Assembly: GCA_965200035.1 (NCBI GenBank)
Contig: OZ241334.1
Span: 1,178,001-1,242,000 of the forward strand
Direction: 5' to 3'
Length of the DNA stretch: 64,000 nucleotides
DNA from: UBA1952 sp965200035
GTDB taxonomy: Bacteria; Bacteroidota; Bacteroidia; Chitinophagales; Chitinophagaceae
This document shows positions 52,211 through 60,590 of this stretch, piece after piece. Position 1 is the first letter of the stretch; every line of letters begins with the position of its first letter. The position numbers were made by a program, and so were the translations under genes. The notes beneath the pieces are model-generated. The model searched no databases and was not told where the DNA came from. It saw only the letters and a program-made list of their open reading frames with translations.

Positions 52211-53686
52211 ATGGCCTTACCGGAGCATCTTACGCTAGCATATTTTCAGGAACATCACAACCAGCCGCTCGCGATCTCGGACGCCGCCCGGGAACGAATC
52301 GGGATCAACCGCGCATATCTTGATGACATCTTACAGAAGGGAGATACCTATTACGGCATCAATACCGGGTTCGGCTCACTGTGCAATGTGCGCGTTGGCG
52401 CCGATGAGCTGTCTATGCTTCAGGAAAATCTTGTATGCTCCCACGCCTGCGGTATGGGCGATGAGGTGCCGGAAGAGATCGTGCGCCTGATGCTGCTGCT
52501 GAAGATAAACGGCCTCAGTCAGGGCTACAGCGGGGTACGCAAAGAATTAGTACAACGGCTAATCGACTTTTATAATCTGGGCATTTATCCGGTAGTCTTT
52601 GAGCTGGGATCACTGGGCGCTTCGGGCGATCTTGCTCCGCTGGCCCACCTGAGCCTGCCTATTTTTGGGAAAGGCTGGGTCAATTATAATGGTGAGAAAC
52701 GCCAGGCTGCTGCGGTGCTGCAGGAGACCAATCTTGAGCCGATGCCACTGGCTGCCAAGGAAGGACTGGCGCTGCTGAATGGCACCCAGTTCATGAGCGC
52801 TTATGGCACCTGGGCTTTACTGGCTTCTAAAAGGCTTTCCCGCTGGGCCAATATCATCAGTGCGCTCTCTGCCGACGCTTTCGGCGTAAAAGCCGAGCCA
52901 TACCGCCATTCCATCCACCGTGTAAGGCCTCATGCCGGACAGATCAGCACAGCTGAGCAGATGCGTCAGTTGCTGGCAGATAGCGAGTTGCAGGCGATGC
53001 CTAAAGAGCAGGTACAGGACCCGTATTCTTTCCGCTGTATTCCGCAGGTGCACGGCGCTACGGCAGATGTGATTGATACGGTGAGCAGGGTGATGGAAAC
53101 GGAGATCAATTCCGCAACCGACAACCCGCTGGTGTTTCATGATGAAGATGTGATCGTAAGCGGTGGCAATTTTCATGGTCAGCCGATGGCGCTGCACCTG
53201 GATTTTCTGGCAATCGCAATAGCGGAGCTGGCCAATATCTCTGAAAGAAGAACCTACCTGCTTATCAGCGGTCAGCGCGGATTACCGCCATTTCTGGCAC
53301 CTAACGCCGGACTGAACAGCGGCTTTATGATTGCCCAATACACGGCGGCGGCCATCGTAAGCCAGAGCAAACAATATTGCACTCCGGCTTCTATAGATAG
53401 CATTGTAAGCTCTAATGGTCAGGAAGACCATGTGAGCATGGGCGCGAATGCTGCCACCAAGCTGCGCAAGGTGGTGCTGAATGTACAGCGTGTACTGGCC
53501 ATCGAATTATTGACTGCGGCTCAGGCGCTGGATTTCCGTCATCCGAAAAAGACATCTCCCGCACTGGAAAAGCTATGGCAGGCCTTCCGCGAAAGCATCT
53601 CGTTTATGGATAAAGACCGCATCCTGCACGATGATCTGATTGCCGCCGAGCGCTTTTTGAATCAGATGCCTGACGGCCTGCTTTAA
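52211..53686 (+). CDS. hutH: histidine ammonia-lyase
   Basis: 491 residues. Aromatic ammonia-lyase with the MIO-forming triad Ala137-Ser138-Gly139 (GSLGASGDLAPLAH), catalytic Tyr48 (DTYYGINTGFG) and SSNGQEDHVSMGANAATKLR. The selectivity site reads Ser77-His78 (LVCSHACGMG), the pair found in histidine ammonia-lyases, not the His-Leu or Phe-Leu of tyrosine or phenylalanine lyases. It converts histidine to urocanate and ammonia. No hutU, hutI or hutG genes are near. Confidence 0.93.
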   Translation: MALPEHLTLAYFQEHHNQPLAISDAARERIGINRAYLDDILQKGDTYYGINTGFGSLCNVRVGADELSMLQENLVCSHACGMGDEVPEEIVRLMLLLKINGLSQGYSGVRKELVQRLIDFYNLGIYPVVFELGSLGASGDLAPLAHLSLPIFGKGWVNYNGEKRQAAAVLQETNLEPMPLAAKEGLALLNGTQFMSAYGTWALLASKRLSRWANIISALSADAFGVKAEPYRHSIHRVRPHAGQISTAEQMRQLLADSELQAMPKEQVQDPYSFRCIPQVHGATADVIDTVSRVMETEINSATDNPLVFHDEDVIVSGGNFHGQPMALHLDFLAIAIAELANISERRTYLLISGQRGLPPFLAPNAGLNSGFMIAQYTAAAIVSQSKQYCTPASIDSIVSSNGQEDHVSMGANAATKLRKVVLNVQRVLAIELLTAAQALDFRHPKKTSPALEKLWQAFRESISFMDKDRILHDDLIAAERFLNQMPDGLL

Positions 53687-53705
53687 CTATCATCAGCCAG
53701 AATAA

Positions 53706-53741
53706 AAAAGCCTCATCCTTTTTATAAGCGATGAGGCTTTT
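53706..53741. terminator. bidirectional terminator between hutH and the GT4 gene
   Basis: A 12-bp stem (53706-53717 with 53730-53741; core GCCTCATC/GATGAGGC) with A-rich and T-rich flanks, placed between convergent genes. Confidence 0.85.
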
Positions 53742-53755
53742 CTGCTTTTATAAGA

Positions 53756-54937
53756 CTATGCACTTCCTACCACCAATCGCTCAAATTCACCGACCATATA
53801 CCGCACATCAAACTGGCGAAGAATGGTTTCTGAATTGCTGTGAAACTGCTCTTTTAATGCTTCATCATGCAAAAGCCTGTGCACTCCCGCAGCAAGCGCT
53901 TCCGCATCGCCCGGCGGCGTATAGATGCCTGCCTCGCCATACATCAATGTCTCTTTGACTCCCGAAGGACATGCCGTGGCCACAATAGGACGATATAATG
54001 CCAGTGCCTCAATGAGTACAGTTGGCAAGCCTTCATATTTTGAGCTGAATAAAAACAACACCGAACGACCTACCCACTTATACGGATTGGACTGGTAGCC
54101 GGCGAACAGCATGCGATCATGTACTCCCAGCGATACAGCAAGCGCTTCCAGTGCAGAACGGCTGCCGCCTTCACCTACGATAACCAGGCTCTCCTGAATA
54201 TGGTATTGCTGCACACAAAGCGCATAAGCCTTAATGAGTGTGGTAAAATCTTTCTGAGATTCGAGAAGCCTGCCTACGGTAACGATATAGTCTTTACCTG
54301 GTAATGGCAGCTCTTCGGGTAAAGGCTCCAGAGCGGCTTTGCGCACTTTTTCCAGGTCGAGCGCATTATAGATGCGCACCATCTTTTTACCCAGCTCCGG
54401 ATAGCGCGCAGCGGCTTCATCCTTCATTTCATCACACAGCATGACCACACGATCATATTGACCAAGACGCGTTGCCAGCTTATCCAGCTTGCGTTTGTTC
54501 CCGTTCCAGTAATGTGTAAAGCTGAAGTGACAATAAGCTACTTTACGTACGTTTTTTACATCATTAATGTAAGGTGCGAGGGTCATGTCAAAGTCGATCA
54601 ATACGTCTGCCTGTTGGGCTAATTCCTGCATTTTCTTTCGCTGCGCGCGCCTGCGGAATGCCGGCAGAATTATATCATCGTACAGCTTCTCATACATCGG
54701 CAGCGGGCCGGTCATTTTCTTGCGGCGGGCGAAGGTGAGGCTGTTTTTTTCCAGCAGGTAATGGATAGATACGTACTCGGGAATCTGCGGCTTCAATATT
54801 TCATGAGCACCAAGATTATAGCCGATGCTGAGCATGATCTTAAAGCGATTGGGGTCTAGTCCCTGCAACAGTTCGATCAGCACTTTCTCGATGCCGCCAG
54901 CCAAAAAATAATCTACGTGGAATAGTAAGGTCTTCAT
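53756..54937 (-). CDS. family 4 glycosyltransferase
   Basis: 393 residues, GT-B fold. Nucleotide-sugar-binding C-terminal half: YIVTVGRLLESQKDFTTLIK, LVIVGEGGSRSALEALAVSL, and a CPSGVKETLMYGEAGIYTPP end with the ExxGxP-like site EGLPTVLIEALALYRPIVAT. N-terminal HVDYFLAGGIEKVLIELLQG matches the acceptor side. It probably adds sugar to surface glycan or capsule. It overlaps no neighbour and is followed 21 bases upstream by the patatin gene on the same strand. Confidence 0.93.
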   Translation of the reverse strand: MKTLLFHVDYFLAGGIEKVLIELLQGLDPNRFKIMLSIGYNLGAHEILKPQIPEYVSIHYLLEKNSLTFARRKKMTGPLPMYEKLYDDIILPAFRRRAQRKKMQELAQQADVLIDFDMTLAPYINDVKNVRKVAYCHFSFTHYWNGNKRKLDKLATRLGQYDRVVMLCDEMKDEAAARYPELGKKMVRIYNALDLEKVRKAALEPLPEELPLPGKDYIVTVGRLLESQKDFTTLIKAYALCVQQYHIQESLVIVGEGGSRSALEALAVSLGVHDRMLFAGYQSNPYKWVGRSVLFLFSSKYEGLPTVLIEALALYRPIVATACPSGVKETLMYGEAGIYTPPGDAEALAAGVHRLLHDEALKEQFHSNSETILRQFDVRYMVGEFERLVVGSA

Positions 54938-54958
54938 CTGAAATGCAGGCTGCGCCTG

Positions 54959-57208
54959 TTATTGCAGCAAATGTAGCAAAGTATCAACCACCGCCTGATT
55001 ATATGGATTGTTGATGGTCTTGTACAGGTCTTCTTTTTCCTGACGCGTCAGGTGAAAGTTGAGCGAGGCTACTTTGTCTTTCTTTTCCGGAATGTATTGC
55101 AGGGTCAGGAAGCGGAGATGGCCATCCAGAAAATAAGGCGCATAATCTTTGATATAGCCCTGATTGTAGGACTGGAAAGGCTCCCATTTGTTGTGAATAA
55201 CAAACAGCGGATCTGCCAGCATGCTGCCGATATTGGCTTGCTCTGAGGACGGGAATACCTCATACTCGCGGGTATCGCGTATTTGCAGCCAGATCACGCC
55301 ACGGGTATTGGCCTTGATCCAGTCGCGGAATACATAGAGATAGCGTGAAGCTACTTCAGTACCAAAATTATCACGCAGGCCGGCATCCATTACATTCATC
55401 TGCGGCTTTGACGGCAGCTTTACCACCGGCAGCACATACGGGAAGGTCGCATTCATCCGCAACGCGGTGACCAGCCTGAGATTATACGGATCCTGATTTT
55501 TAAAAAAAGTGGCAAAGTCAATGGCATCAATCGGCGGTGTTACAGTATCGCTCAGAGCATAAGCGGGCTGCGTAAGGTAACCGACAGGCTGCGCCGCAAT
55601 CATAAGCTTACGCCCATCATTGATGATGGTGCTGCTGATAATCATGGCAGGAATAGTACCGGATGCTTCTGTTGCGGTATAGTCTCCGAGCTTTTGATCC
55701 AGCAATCCCTCTGTATTGTACAGATATTCCTGCTCCATCGCGTAGCCGCGGTCTTTACTGTAATGGCGGCCATCTATGGTGATACGGCGGAAGGGCGAGA
55801 TCAGGTCCACGCTGGCCAATGAGAAGATGATGGAATTCAGCAGATCCTTCCCGATATTTTCCTGGTACCTCCCGGCATACACGTCCTTTATTTTCCCTTT
55901 CTGTGCTGCGGTATGAATGCTGCGCCAATAGGCCGCTCCCATCATCCCGCCTGATGCTCCGGTGATGAGCGCACAATTTTTGAACAGCTTACCGCCGCTT
56001 ACGCTATCTACATATTGCAGGCTGCGGAAGGTCCAGTAGGCAGCGCGTGTACCGCCGCCGCTGATCGAAAGGATAACCAATGGCGGCTTTGACGTGTCTT
56101 CCTGATGCGCTTTCCATGCATTGAGCCGCTGCAATCCTGTTTGCCGGTCCTGCTCATAGCGCTTCGGCGTAAACAGCTCATGCACATGGGTATAATCATA
56201 TGCCGGCAGCGGCGCATTTTTGGATGATTGATAATTGAGCCCGTAAGCGCTGCTGCGCAGATCGAAAAGCTGGTGCTTTACCAGCCAGGAAAGGATAGCG
56301 GCAAAAAACAGCCAGCCGATCATCTCCCAGCTTTTGAGAATGTATTTAAATGCCCCGACCACACTCATCATCACCGCAAAAAGAATCAGAAAACCGGCGC
56401 CGGCCGGGATACGCAACGCAGGCTGACTGGCAAAGACGCCTAGTAACAGCAATAACAGAATTGCGAAGATGGTGGCTGTAACTGCATTCCTGTGGTGGCG
56501 CCGAAGAACAGTGCTCAGAAAGCGCGGGCCATATTTTTCGAGCTGGTCAATCCGTTCTACCTGCATGTCCTCACACAGATAAGTATCTGCCTGGATCATG
56601 TCAAACTCAGCATCCAGCGCATCGTAAGGGATAAATTCTTTGAGCGCTCCGGGATTGGTGATGGTGGACAGCACGGTCTTCAGCATATCCCGCCCTACAC
56701 GAAAGAAATACAAAAATGAGATCAGGATGACGACGAGGAAACCCAAATAAAACCCGAGCTGCATCCCGATGATTCGCAGAATAGAGGCACGCTCTTCAAA
56801 CAATTGAAAGCGGATAGAAATAAAAGAGTAGAAGATAAGAAAGGCCAGCGGCAGCAATGAATTATTGATGCAGTATTTGAGAAAGGCTTGCCGCGCTGCG
56901 CCGATAAAAGGGATACGCTTGCTGTGAATGATGAAAGTGGTAATGTGCCACGACATGGTAAACATGCCCATAGCGCCGCCGAGCAACAACATGCTCAGAA
57001 AGTTGATCCGACCATTGTATTCGGGTGCCAGAAATAGGGTAGCAGCTCCAAAATGCTCCGCAAAATTGCCCGTAATAGTAGCGGTGAGTAATGCCCAGAA
57101 AATGAGCAGAAGCTGGTATTTTCTGAAGTGCAACAAAAAAAGCTGCACGGGCAGAAAACGATACAGCACGTTGATCCGCTGCTTTATATTGGCTCTGTTG
57201 AAATTCAA
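54959..57208 (-). CDS. patatin-like phospholipase with N-terminal membrane domain
   Basis: 749 residues. Residues 1-310 hold about six membrane helices, unusual for a patatin. The lipase domain follows: oxyanion hole GGGTRA at 384-389, nucleophile Ser419 in GASGG, and catalytic Asp608 in DAGLRDN, so the Ser-Asp dyad is complete. It should hydrolyse phospholipids or other acyl esters. The membrane part may anchor it or make it a transporter-coupled enzyme. It shares direction with the GT4 gene. Confidence 0.88.
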   Translation of the reverse strand: MNFNRANIKQRINVLYRFLPVQLFLLHFRKYQLLLIFWALLTATITGNFAEHFGAATLFLAPEYNGRINFLSMLLLGGAMGMFTMSWHITTFIIHSKRIPFIGAARQAFLKYCINNSLLPLAFLIFYSFISIRFQLFEERASILRIIGMQLGFYLGFLVVILISFLYFFRVGRDMLKTVLSTITNPGALKEFIPYDALDAEFDMIQADTYLCEDMQVERIDQLEKYGPRFLSTVLRRHHRNAVTATIFAILLLLLLGVFASQPALRIPAGAGFLILFAVMMSVVGAFKYILKSWEMIGWLFFAAILSWLVKHQLFDLRSSAYGLNYQSSKNAPLPAYDYTHVHELFTPKRYEQDRQTGLQRLNAWKAHQEDTSKPPLVILSISGGGTRAAYWTFRSLQYVDSVSGGKLFKNCALITGASGGMMGAAYWRSIHTAAQKGKIKDVYAGRYQENIGKDLLNSIIFSLASVDLISPFRRITIDGRHYSKDRGYAMEQEYLYNTEGLLDQKLGDYTATEASGTIPAMIISSTIINDGRKLMIAAQPVGYLTQPAYALSDTVTPPIDAIDFATFFKNQDPYNLRLVTALRMNATFPYVLPVVKLPSKPQMNVMDAGLRDNFGTEVASRYLYVFRDWIKANTRGVIWLQIRDTREYEVFPSSEQANIGSMLADPLFVIHNKWEPFQSYNQGYIKDYAPYFLDGHLRFLTLQYIPEKKDKVASLNFHLTRQEKEDLYKTINNPYNQAVVDTLLHLLQ

Positions 57209-57248
57209 TACAGGAAGCTACAAAAAATAGCATTAGTCTGTACGGCGC

Positions 57249-58340
57249 TCAGGCAGCTCTCCTGTTTTTGATTCCGTAGAGGTTAACGATCATCACCGCC
57301 AGCAAAGCCATTGCTGTAAGCTGATGCGCTTCTGCCAGCAGCTCGAAGGTTCCAAAATGGCCGGCTACCGTTTGTGTGGCATTCAGCACGGTAAAGATGC
57401 CCAGCACTACCTGCACCACCACCAGAATAAGCGGCCATTTACGCCAGTCAGCGATCAGCGATGTACGGTTGCGCAGATGCTTTGACACCGCATAAGCCCA
57501 ACCCAGAATAAGCCCTGTAAGCAAGTAAGCCAGTGTGCGATGAATGAACTGAACAGCAATAGGATGTGATATATAGCGTACAAAACCTGTGTAAACATGA
57601 TTGCCATAATTGCCAAAGCCACCGGGCAGATAAGAGCCATTTATATCAGGCCAGGTAGGTGCATAAGTAGCGGCTTTCAGGCCGGCCATAAAACCACCAT
57701 AAGCCAGTTGGATGCAAAGCACCATGATCGTGATAACAGTAAGCTTCCGCAATGCGGGGTCTGCAATGCGGCGGCCTTCTGGTACTATCAATTTCAAGGC
57801 AAACCAAATTGTGTAGCACAGCAGGCCAAGCGCAGACAGGAAGTGAATTGTCAGCTTGATATGGCTCACGTACAGGTCCGTATCATTCAGACCGCTTTTT
57901 ACCATGATCCAGCCGATAGCCCCTTGTACGCCGCCGAGTATGAAGAGAATGACAAACGGAATAATCATTTCCCGGTCGAAGTAGCGCTTTATCAGAAAAT
58001 AGATAAAGCCAATCGTGAATACCATAGCCAATCCGATGCGCGCCCAATCGCGGTGCAGCCATTCCCAGAAAAAAATAGACTTAAAATCGGCGAGCGTAAA
58101 ATGCGCATTCAGGTATTTGTACTGTGCAATGGTCTGATATTTCTCAAAAGCGGCCTGCCAGGCCGCTTCATTCATGGGCGGGAAAGCGCCGAGAATAGGC
58201 TGCCATTCTGTAATGCTGAGCCCAGAGCCAGTGAGGCGGGTAATGCCGCCAAGCAATACCTGGATGGCAATCATGATGACACCTGCCAACAGCCACCTGG
58301 CCACCGCTCTTCTTTTATATTGTGTATCCCGAACCTGCAA
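57249..58340 (-). CDS. ctaA: heme A synthase CtaA (Cox15-type)
   Basis: About 363 residues, with the start set at TTG 58340. The frame opens at 58361, but that TTG lies inside a TAnnTTTG box. Eight membrane helices in two bundles; conserved heme-related histidines appear in WEWLHRDWARIG (first bundle), FLSALGLL, QFIHRTLAYLLTG and FELLAEAHQLTAMALLAVM. CtaA oxidises heme O to heme A for cytochrome aa3 oxidase. No ctaB or cox genes are adjacent. Confidence 0.9.
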   Translation of the reverse strand: MQVRDTQYKRRAVARWLLAGVIMIAIQVLLGGITRLTGSGLSITEWQPILGAFPPMNEAAWQAAFEKYQTIAQYKYLNAHFTLADFKSIFFWEWLHRDWARIGLAMVFTIGFIYFLIKRYFDREMIIPFVILFILGGVQGAIGWIMVKSGLNDTDLYVSHIKLTIHFLSALGLLCYTIWFALKLIVPEGRRIADPALRKLTVITIMVLCIQLAYGGFMAGLKAATYAPTWPDINGSYLPGGFGNYGNHVYTGFVRYISHPIAVQFIHRTLAYLLTGLILGWAYAVSKHLRNRTSLIADWRKWPLILVVVQVVLGIFTVLNATQTVAGHFGTFELLAEAHQLTAMALLAVMIVNLYGIKNRRAA

Positions 58341-58358
58341 AACCCTGAATTTTGGCTG

Positions 58359-58366
58359 CAAAAGTA
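58359..58366 (-). promoter_or_regulatory. -7 box of ctaA
   Basis: TACTTTTG on the minus strand fits TAnnTTTG. Its last base falls within the TTG codon at 58361-58359, so translation must start further in, most simply at the next in-frame TTG (58340). Confidence 0.4.
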
Positions 58367-58679
58367 ATCAGAGATCAGGTGACATAACCTAATATAATGC
58401 CCAATTTGGCATATTGGCTATACAGGTAACTATGATATAAAAAATTACTCATAGATTATTTTTTCACCATCGAATAAAAAACTACCAAATAAAAAACTAT
58501 CTACTACGTGCCCAATACCGTACGTTTGTGTAGGCAATCAAAAAAGATATATAGTAGAAATACTACAGATAGTTAGAAAATAATATCCAGTTTTTGCTTA
58601 TTACGTTTCCGAATGATAACGTAGATTACACCCGTTTAGACACCAAAACCAACCAATCAAAAACCAAACCAATCAAACC
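58362..58679. other. 318-bp divergent spacer before the HU gene
   Basis: AT-rich, between ctaA and the HU gene. It holds the ctaA -7 box and TACGTTTG at 58521-58528 (-7 consensus, plus strand), which would give the HU mRNA a leader of about 145 bases. AACCAATCAAAAACCAAACC-type direct repeats lie just before the HU start. Confidence 0.5.
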
Positions 58680-59006
58680 ATGAGAAAAGCAGACGTAGTA
58701 AGCAGTATTGCTGAAAAAACCGGCATCGCCAAAGTAGATATACTGGTAGCGCTGGAAGCCTTCTTCAAGGAAATAAAGGGCTCACTCACAGAAGGAGAGC
58801 CTGTATTCGTTCGCGGTTTCGGATCTTTTATCCTGAAAAAGCGCGCCGCTAAAATTGGTCGTAATATCAAGAAAAACGTAGCGGTTGAAATTCCGGAGCA
58901 TTTCATTCCTGCCTTCAAGCCAGCCAAGGAATTTATGATTGCTGTGAAGACTTCCAAGCATGATCTGAAAGAGACTAAAATTTCAGAAATGGCCGACGCA
59001 GAGTAA
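58680..59006 (+). CDS. HU-family DNA-binding protein
   Basis: 108 residues. HU/IHF fold: MRKADVVSSIAEKTGIAKVD, FVRGFGSFILKKRAAKIGRN (beta-arm base) and IKKNVAVEIPEHFIPAFKPA. About 18 residues longer than classical HU, with a mixed acidic/basic tail (KTSKHDLKETKISEMADAE). It compacts and bends DNA. Two paralogue types are usual in Bacteroidota; this one looks like the IHF-like group. Confidence 0.94.
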   Translation: MRKADVVSSIAEKTGIAKVDILVALEAFFKEIKGSLTEGEPVFVRGFGSFILKKRAAKIGRNIKKNVAVEIPEHFIPAFKPAKEFMIAVKTSKHDLKETKISEMADAE

Positions 59007-59017
59007 GCCTTACCGCT

Positions 59018-59025
59018 TACCTTTG
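59018..59025 (+). promoter_or_regulatory. -7 box of the TPR protein gene
   Basis: TACCTTTG fits TAnnTTTG and lies 26 bases before the TTG at 59052, which supports that non-ATG start. Confidence 0.4.
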
Positions 59026-59051
59026 CGCAGATTTTTCCCCGTCCATTTCCT

Positions 59052-59921
59052 TTGCGTACACCACATTATATCGCCCTCGGAGCGGCAGTAGCACTTATTG
59101 CCGCTCTGTATTGGGGCGTCAATACCGTTCCTCCGCCAAAAGCGCCGCAGGCCACTGCAGCCGGCGATGCGCCGCATAATCATGCAGGCGGGATGCCCGG
59201 TCCTTCCATAGATCCGGCATCTACTGATTCCATTGCTACTGCTGGCCTGATGCATTTACCTGCTCACGCTGCGAAAGACCTTAAAGCGCTTGAGCAGCAG
59301 CTGACTGGCATACGGGACTCCACCGCTATGTCTCCCGTATATGATGACCTGTCGAAGCTCTGGCAGGAGCATAAAAACCTGCCTATGGCCGGCTATGCGC
59401 GCGCGAAATCCGCACATTTGGCGCATTCAGAAAAAAAGCTCAATTTTGCAGGCCAATTCTTTTTGGACCTCATTCATCAGGGCAGCGATGCGCCGTCTGT
59501 GATGATGTGGGAAGCGCAGCAGGCGATCGGCTGTTTCAACGAGGCTTTAGCAATAAATCCGGATAATGATACAACGAAGCTCGCGCTCGCTTCAGGATAT
59601 ATAGATGGTACCGGCGAGGTCATGAAGGGTGTAGGTATCCTTCGCGAAGTCACTTCCAAAGATCCCAACCATATTCCTGCCAATCTGATGCTGGGGCGTA
59701 TGTCTATCCAGAGCGGACAGTTCGATAAAGCAGTGACACGGTACGAAACCGTATTGAAGCAGGACCCGAACAATCGCGAGGCGCTTTACTTCGGGGCGGA
59801 AGCCTATAAAGGGAAAGGCGATAAGGCAAAAGCCATTGAGCTCCTGGAAAGGTGCAAGAAAGTAGTGAATAGCCCTGCGTTTAGCAGCGATATTGATAAT
59901 TATATAAAGACTTTTAAGTAA
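59052..59921 (+). CDS. membrane-anchored tetratricopeptide-repeat protein
   Basis: 289 residues with a TTG start; no ATG is near the natural N-terminus and a promoter box stands at the right distance. One N-terminal membrane helix (YIALGAAVALIAALYWG), a Pro/Ala/His-rich linker, then TPRs from about 100 to 285 (WEAQQAIGCFNEALAINPDN, GRMSIQSGQFDKAVTRYETV, AYKGKGDKAKAIELLERCKK). Probably a periplasm-facing assembly scaffold, as in cytochrome c maturation or T9SS, but no partner is indicated. Confidence 0.85.
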   Translation: MRTPHYIALGAAVALIAALYWGVNTVPPPKAPQATAAGDAPHNHAGGMPGPSIDPASTDSIATAGLMHLPAHAAKDLKALEQQLTGIRDSTAMSPVYDDLSKLWQEHKNLPMAGYARAKSAHLAHSEKKLNFAGQFFLDLIHQGSDAPSVMMWEAQQAIGCFNEALAINPDNDTTKLALASGYIDGTGEVMKGVGILREVTSKDPNHIPANLMLGRMSIQSGQFDKAVTRYETVLKQDPNNREALYFGAEAYKGKGDKAKAIELLERCKKVVNSPAFSSDIDNYIKTFK

Positions 59922-59939
59922 CAATTAAAACATTAGAGC

Positions 59940-60029
59940 ATGCCTTGCGGTAAGAAAAGAAAACGTCATAAGATTGCTACCCATAAGCGTAAGAAGCGCC
60001 TGAGAAAGAACCGTCATAAGAAGAAGTAA
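59940..60029 (+). CDS. AURKAIP1/COX24-domain ribosome-associated mini-protein
   Basis: 29 residues (ATG 59940, TAA 60027-60029): MPCGKKRKRHKIATHKRKKR followed by LRKNRHKKK. More than half of the residues are Lys or Arg, with His and Asn. The sequence is that of the AURKAIP1/COX24 domain of Bacteroidota, whose mitochondrial relative is ribosomal protein mS38, so this is probably a small ribosomal protein. Its size means that automatic annotation may miss it. It lies 18 bases after the TPR gene. Confidence 0.88.
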   Translation: MPCGKKRKRHKIATHKRKKRLRKNRHKKK

Positions 60030-60087
60030 GGTCAGCAGTCTTTAACCTCCTCTTTTACCGGAAATAATGCAATTGTAATTTACTACA

Positions 60088-60115
60088 GCCTATCCTGTCA
60101 ACCGGCAGGATAGGC
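60088..60115 (+). terminator. terminator-like hairpin after the mini-protein
   Basis: GCCTATCCTG (60088-60097) pairs perfectly with CAGGATAGGC (60106-60115) around an 8-base loop. The T-run behind it is short. Confidence 0.65.
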
Positions 60116-60590
60116 ATGTTATTATTGCAGGAACAGTATTAGCAGGCCATCTGCTACCTGTTTTCCTGCGTACAGTATGCTTTTATTGTAGATCTGCTGC
60201 CATCATTGGTGCATCTTCTTTTCTCATTAAGAGGCTGGTTATCCTGCTTTTGGCAATTGGCCGCCTGTATTTCTTCCGGCTCCTCTTCCTATTTAGTTAT
60301 TTTATTGTAGCTGTAGTGGCTGCCTGCTTGTTCTGACTAAAAGAATTAATTTCTTTTTTCAGCTAAGATTGCCCGTAATTCTTTACAAAATTTCTCCGCA
60401 GAAATTTTTTACCGGCAGCGGGTCACTTACACTATAGCAATAGATATCCGTTGATCTTCACCGGAAAATATGATGTGCTTCAACACAAAGCGTTATGCAT
60501 TTTTGCAGGACCAGAAGCAGTAAAATAGTTCTTACCAGAAAGAGAAGTAAATGAGGAAATGCAGGCTGGCGTTGATAAACAGACGGTAGC
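60116..60590. other. long leader region of rng with no gene
   Basis: No credible coding frame on the plus strand. Part of the leader is pyrimidine-rich (60220-60330). A T-tailed hairpin lies at 60387-60410. A minus-strand frame spanning 60480-61556 is the shadow of rng. The region may contain an untranslated regulatory leader or a small RNA. Confidence 0.5.
60387..60410 (+). terminator. intrinsic-terminator-like hairpin inside the rng leader
   Basis: AAAATTTCT (60387-60395) pairs perfectly with AGAAATTTT (60400-60408) around CCGC, and six T bases end at 60410. It stands 180 bases before rng, where a terminator is not needed unless it acts as an attenuator or ends a small RNA. Confidence 0.55.

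Noticed and set aside
60088..60115. Considered as part of a CRISPR or dispersed repeat
   Set aside because: The hairpin occurs once in the window and follows a gene end, so a terminator is simpler. No CRISPR array was found anywhere in the window.
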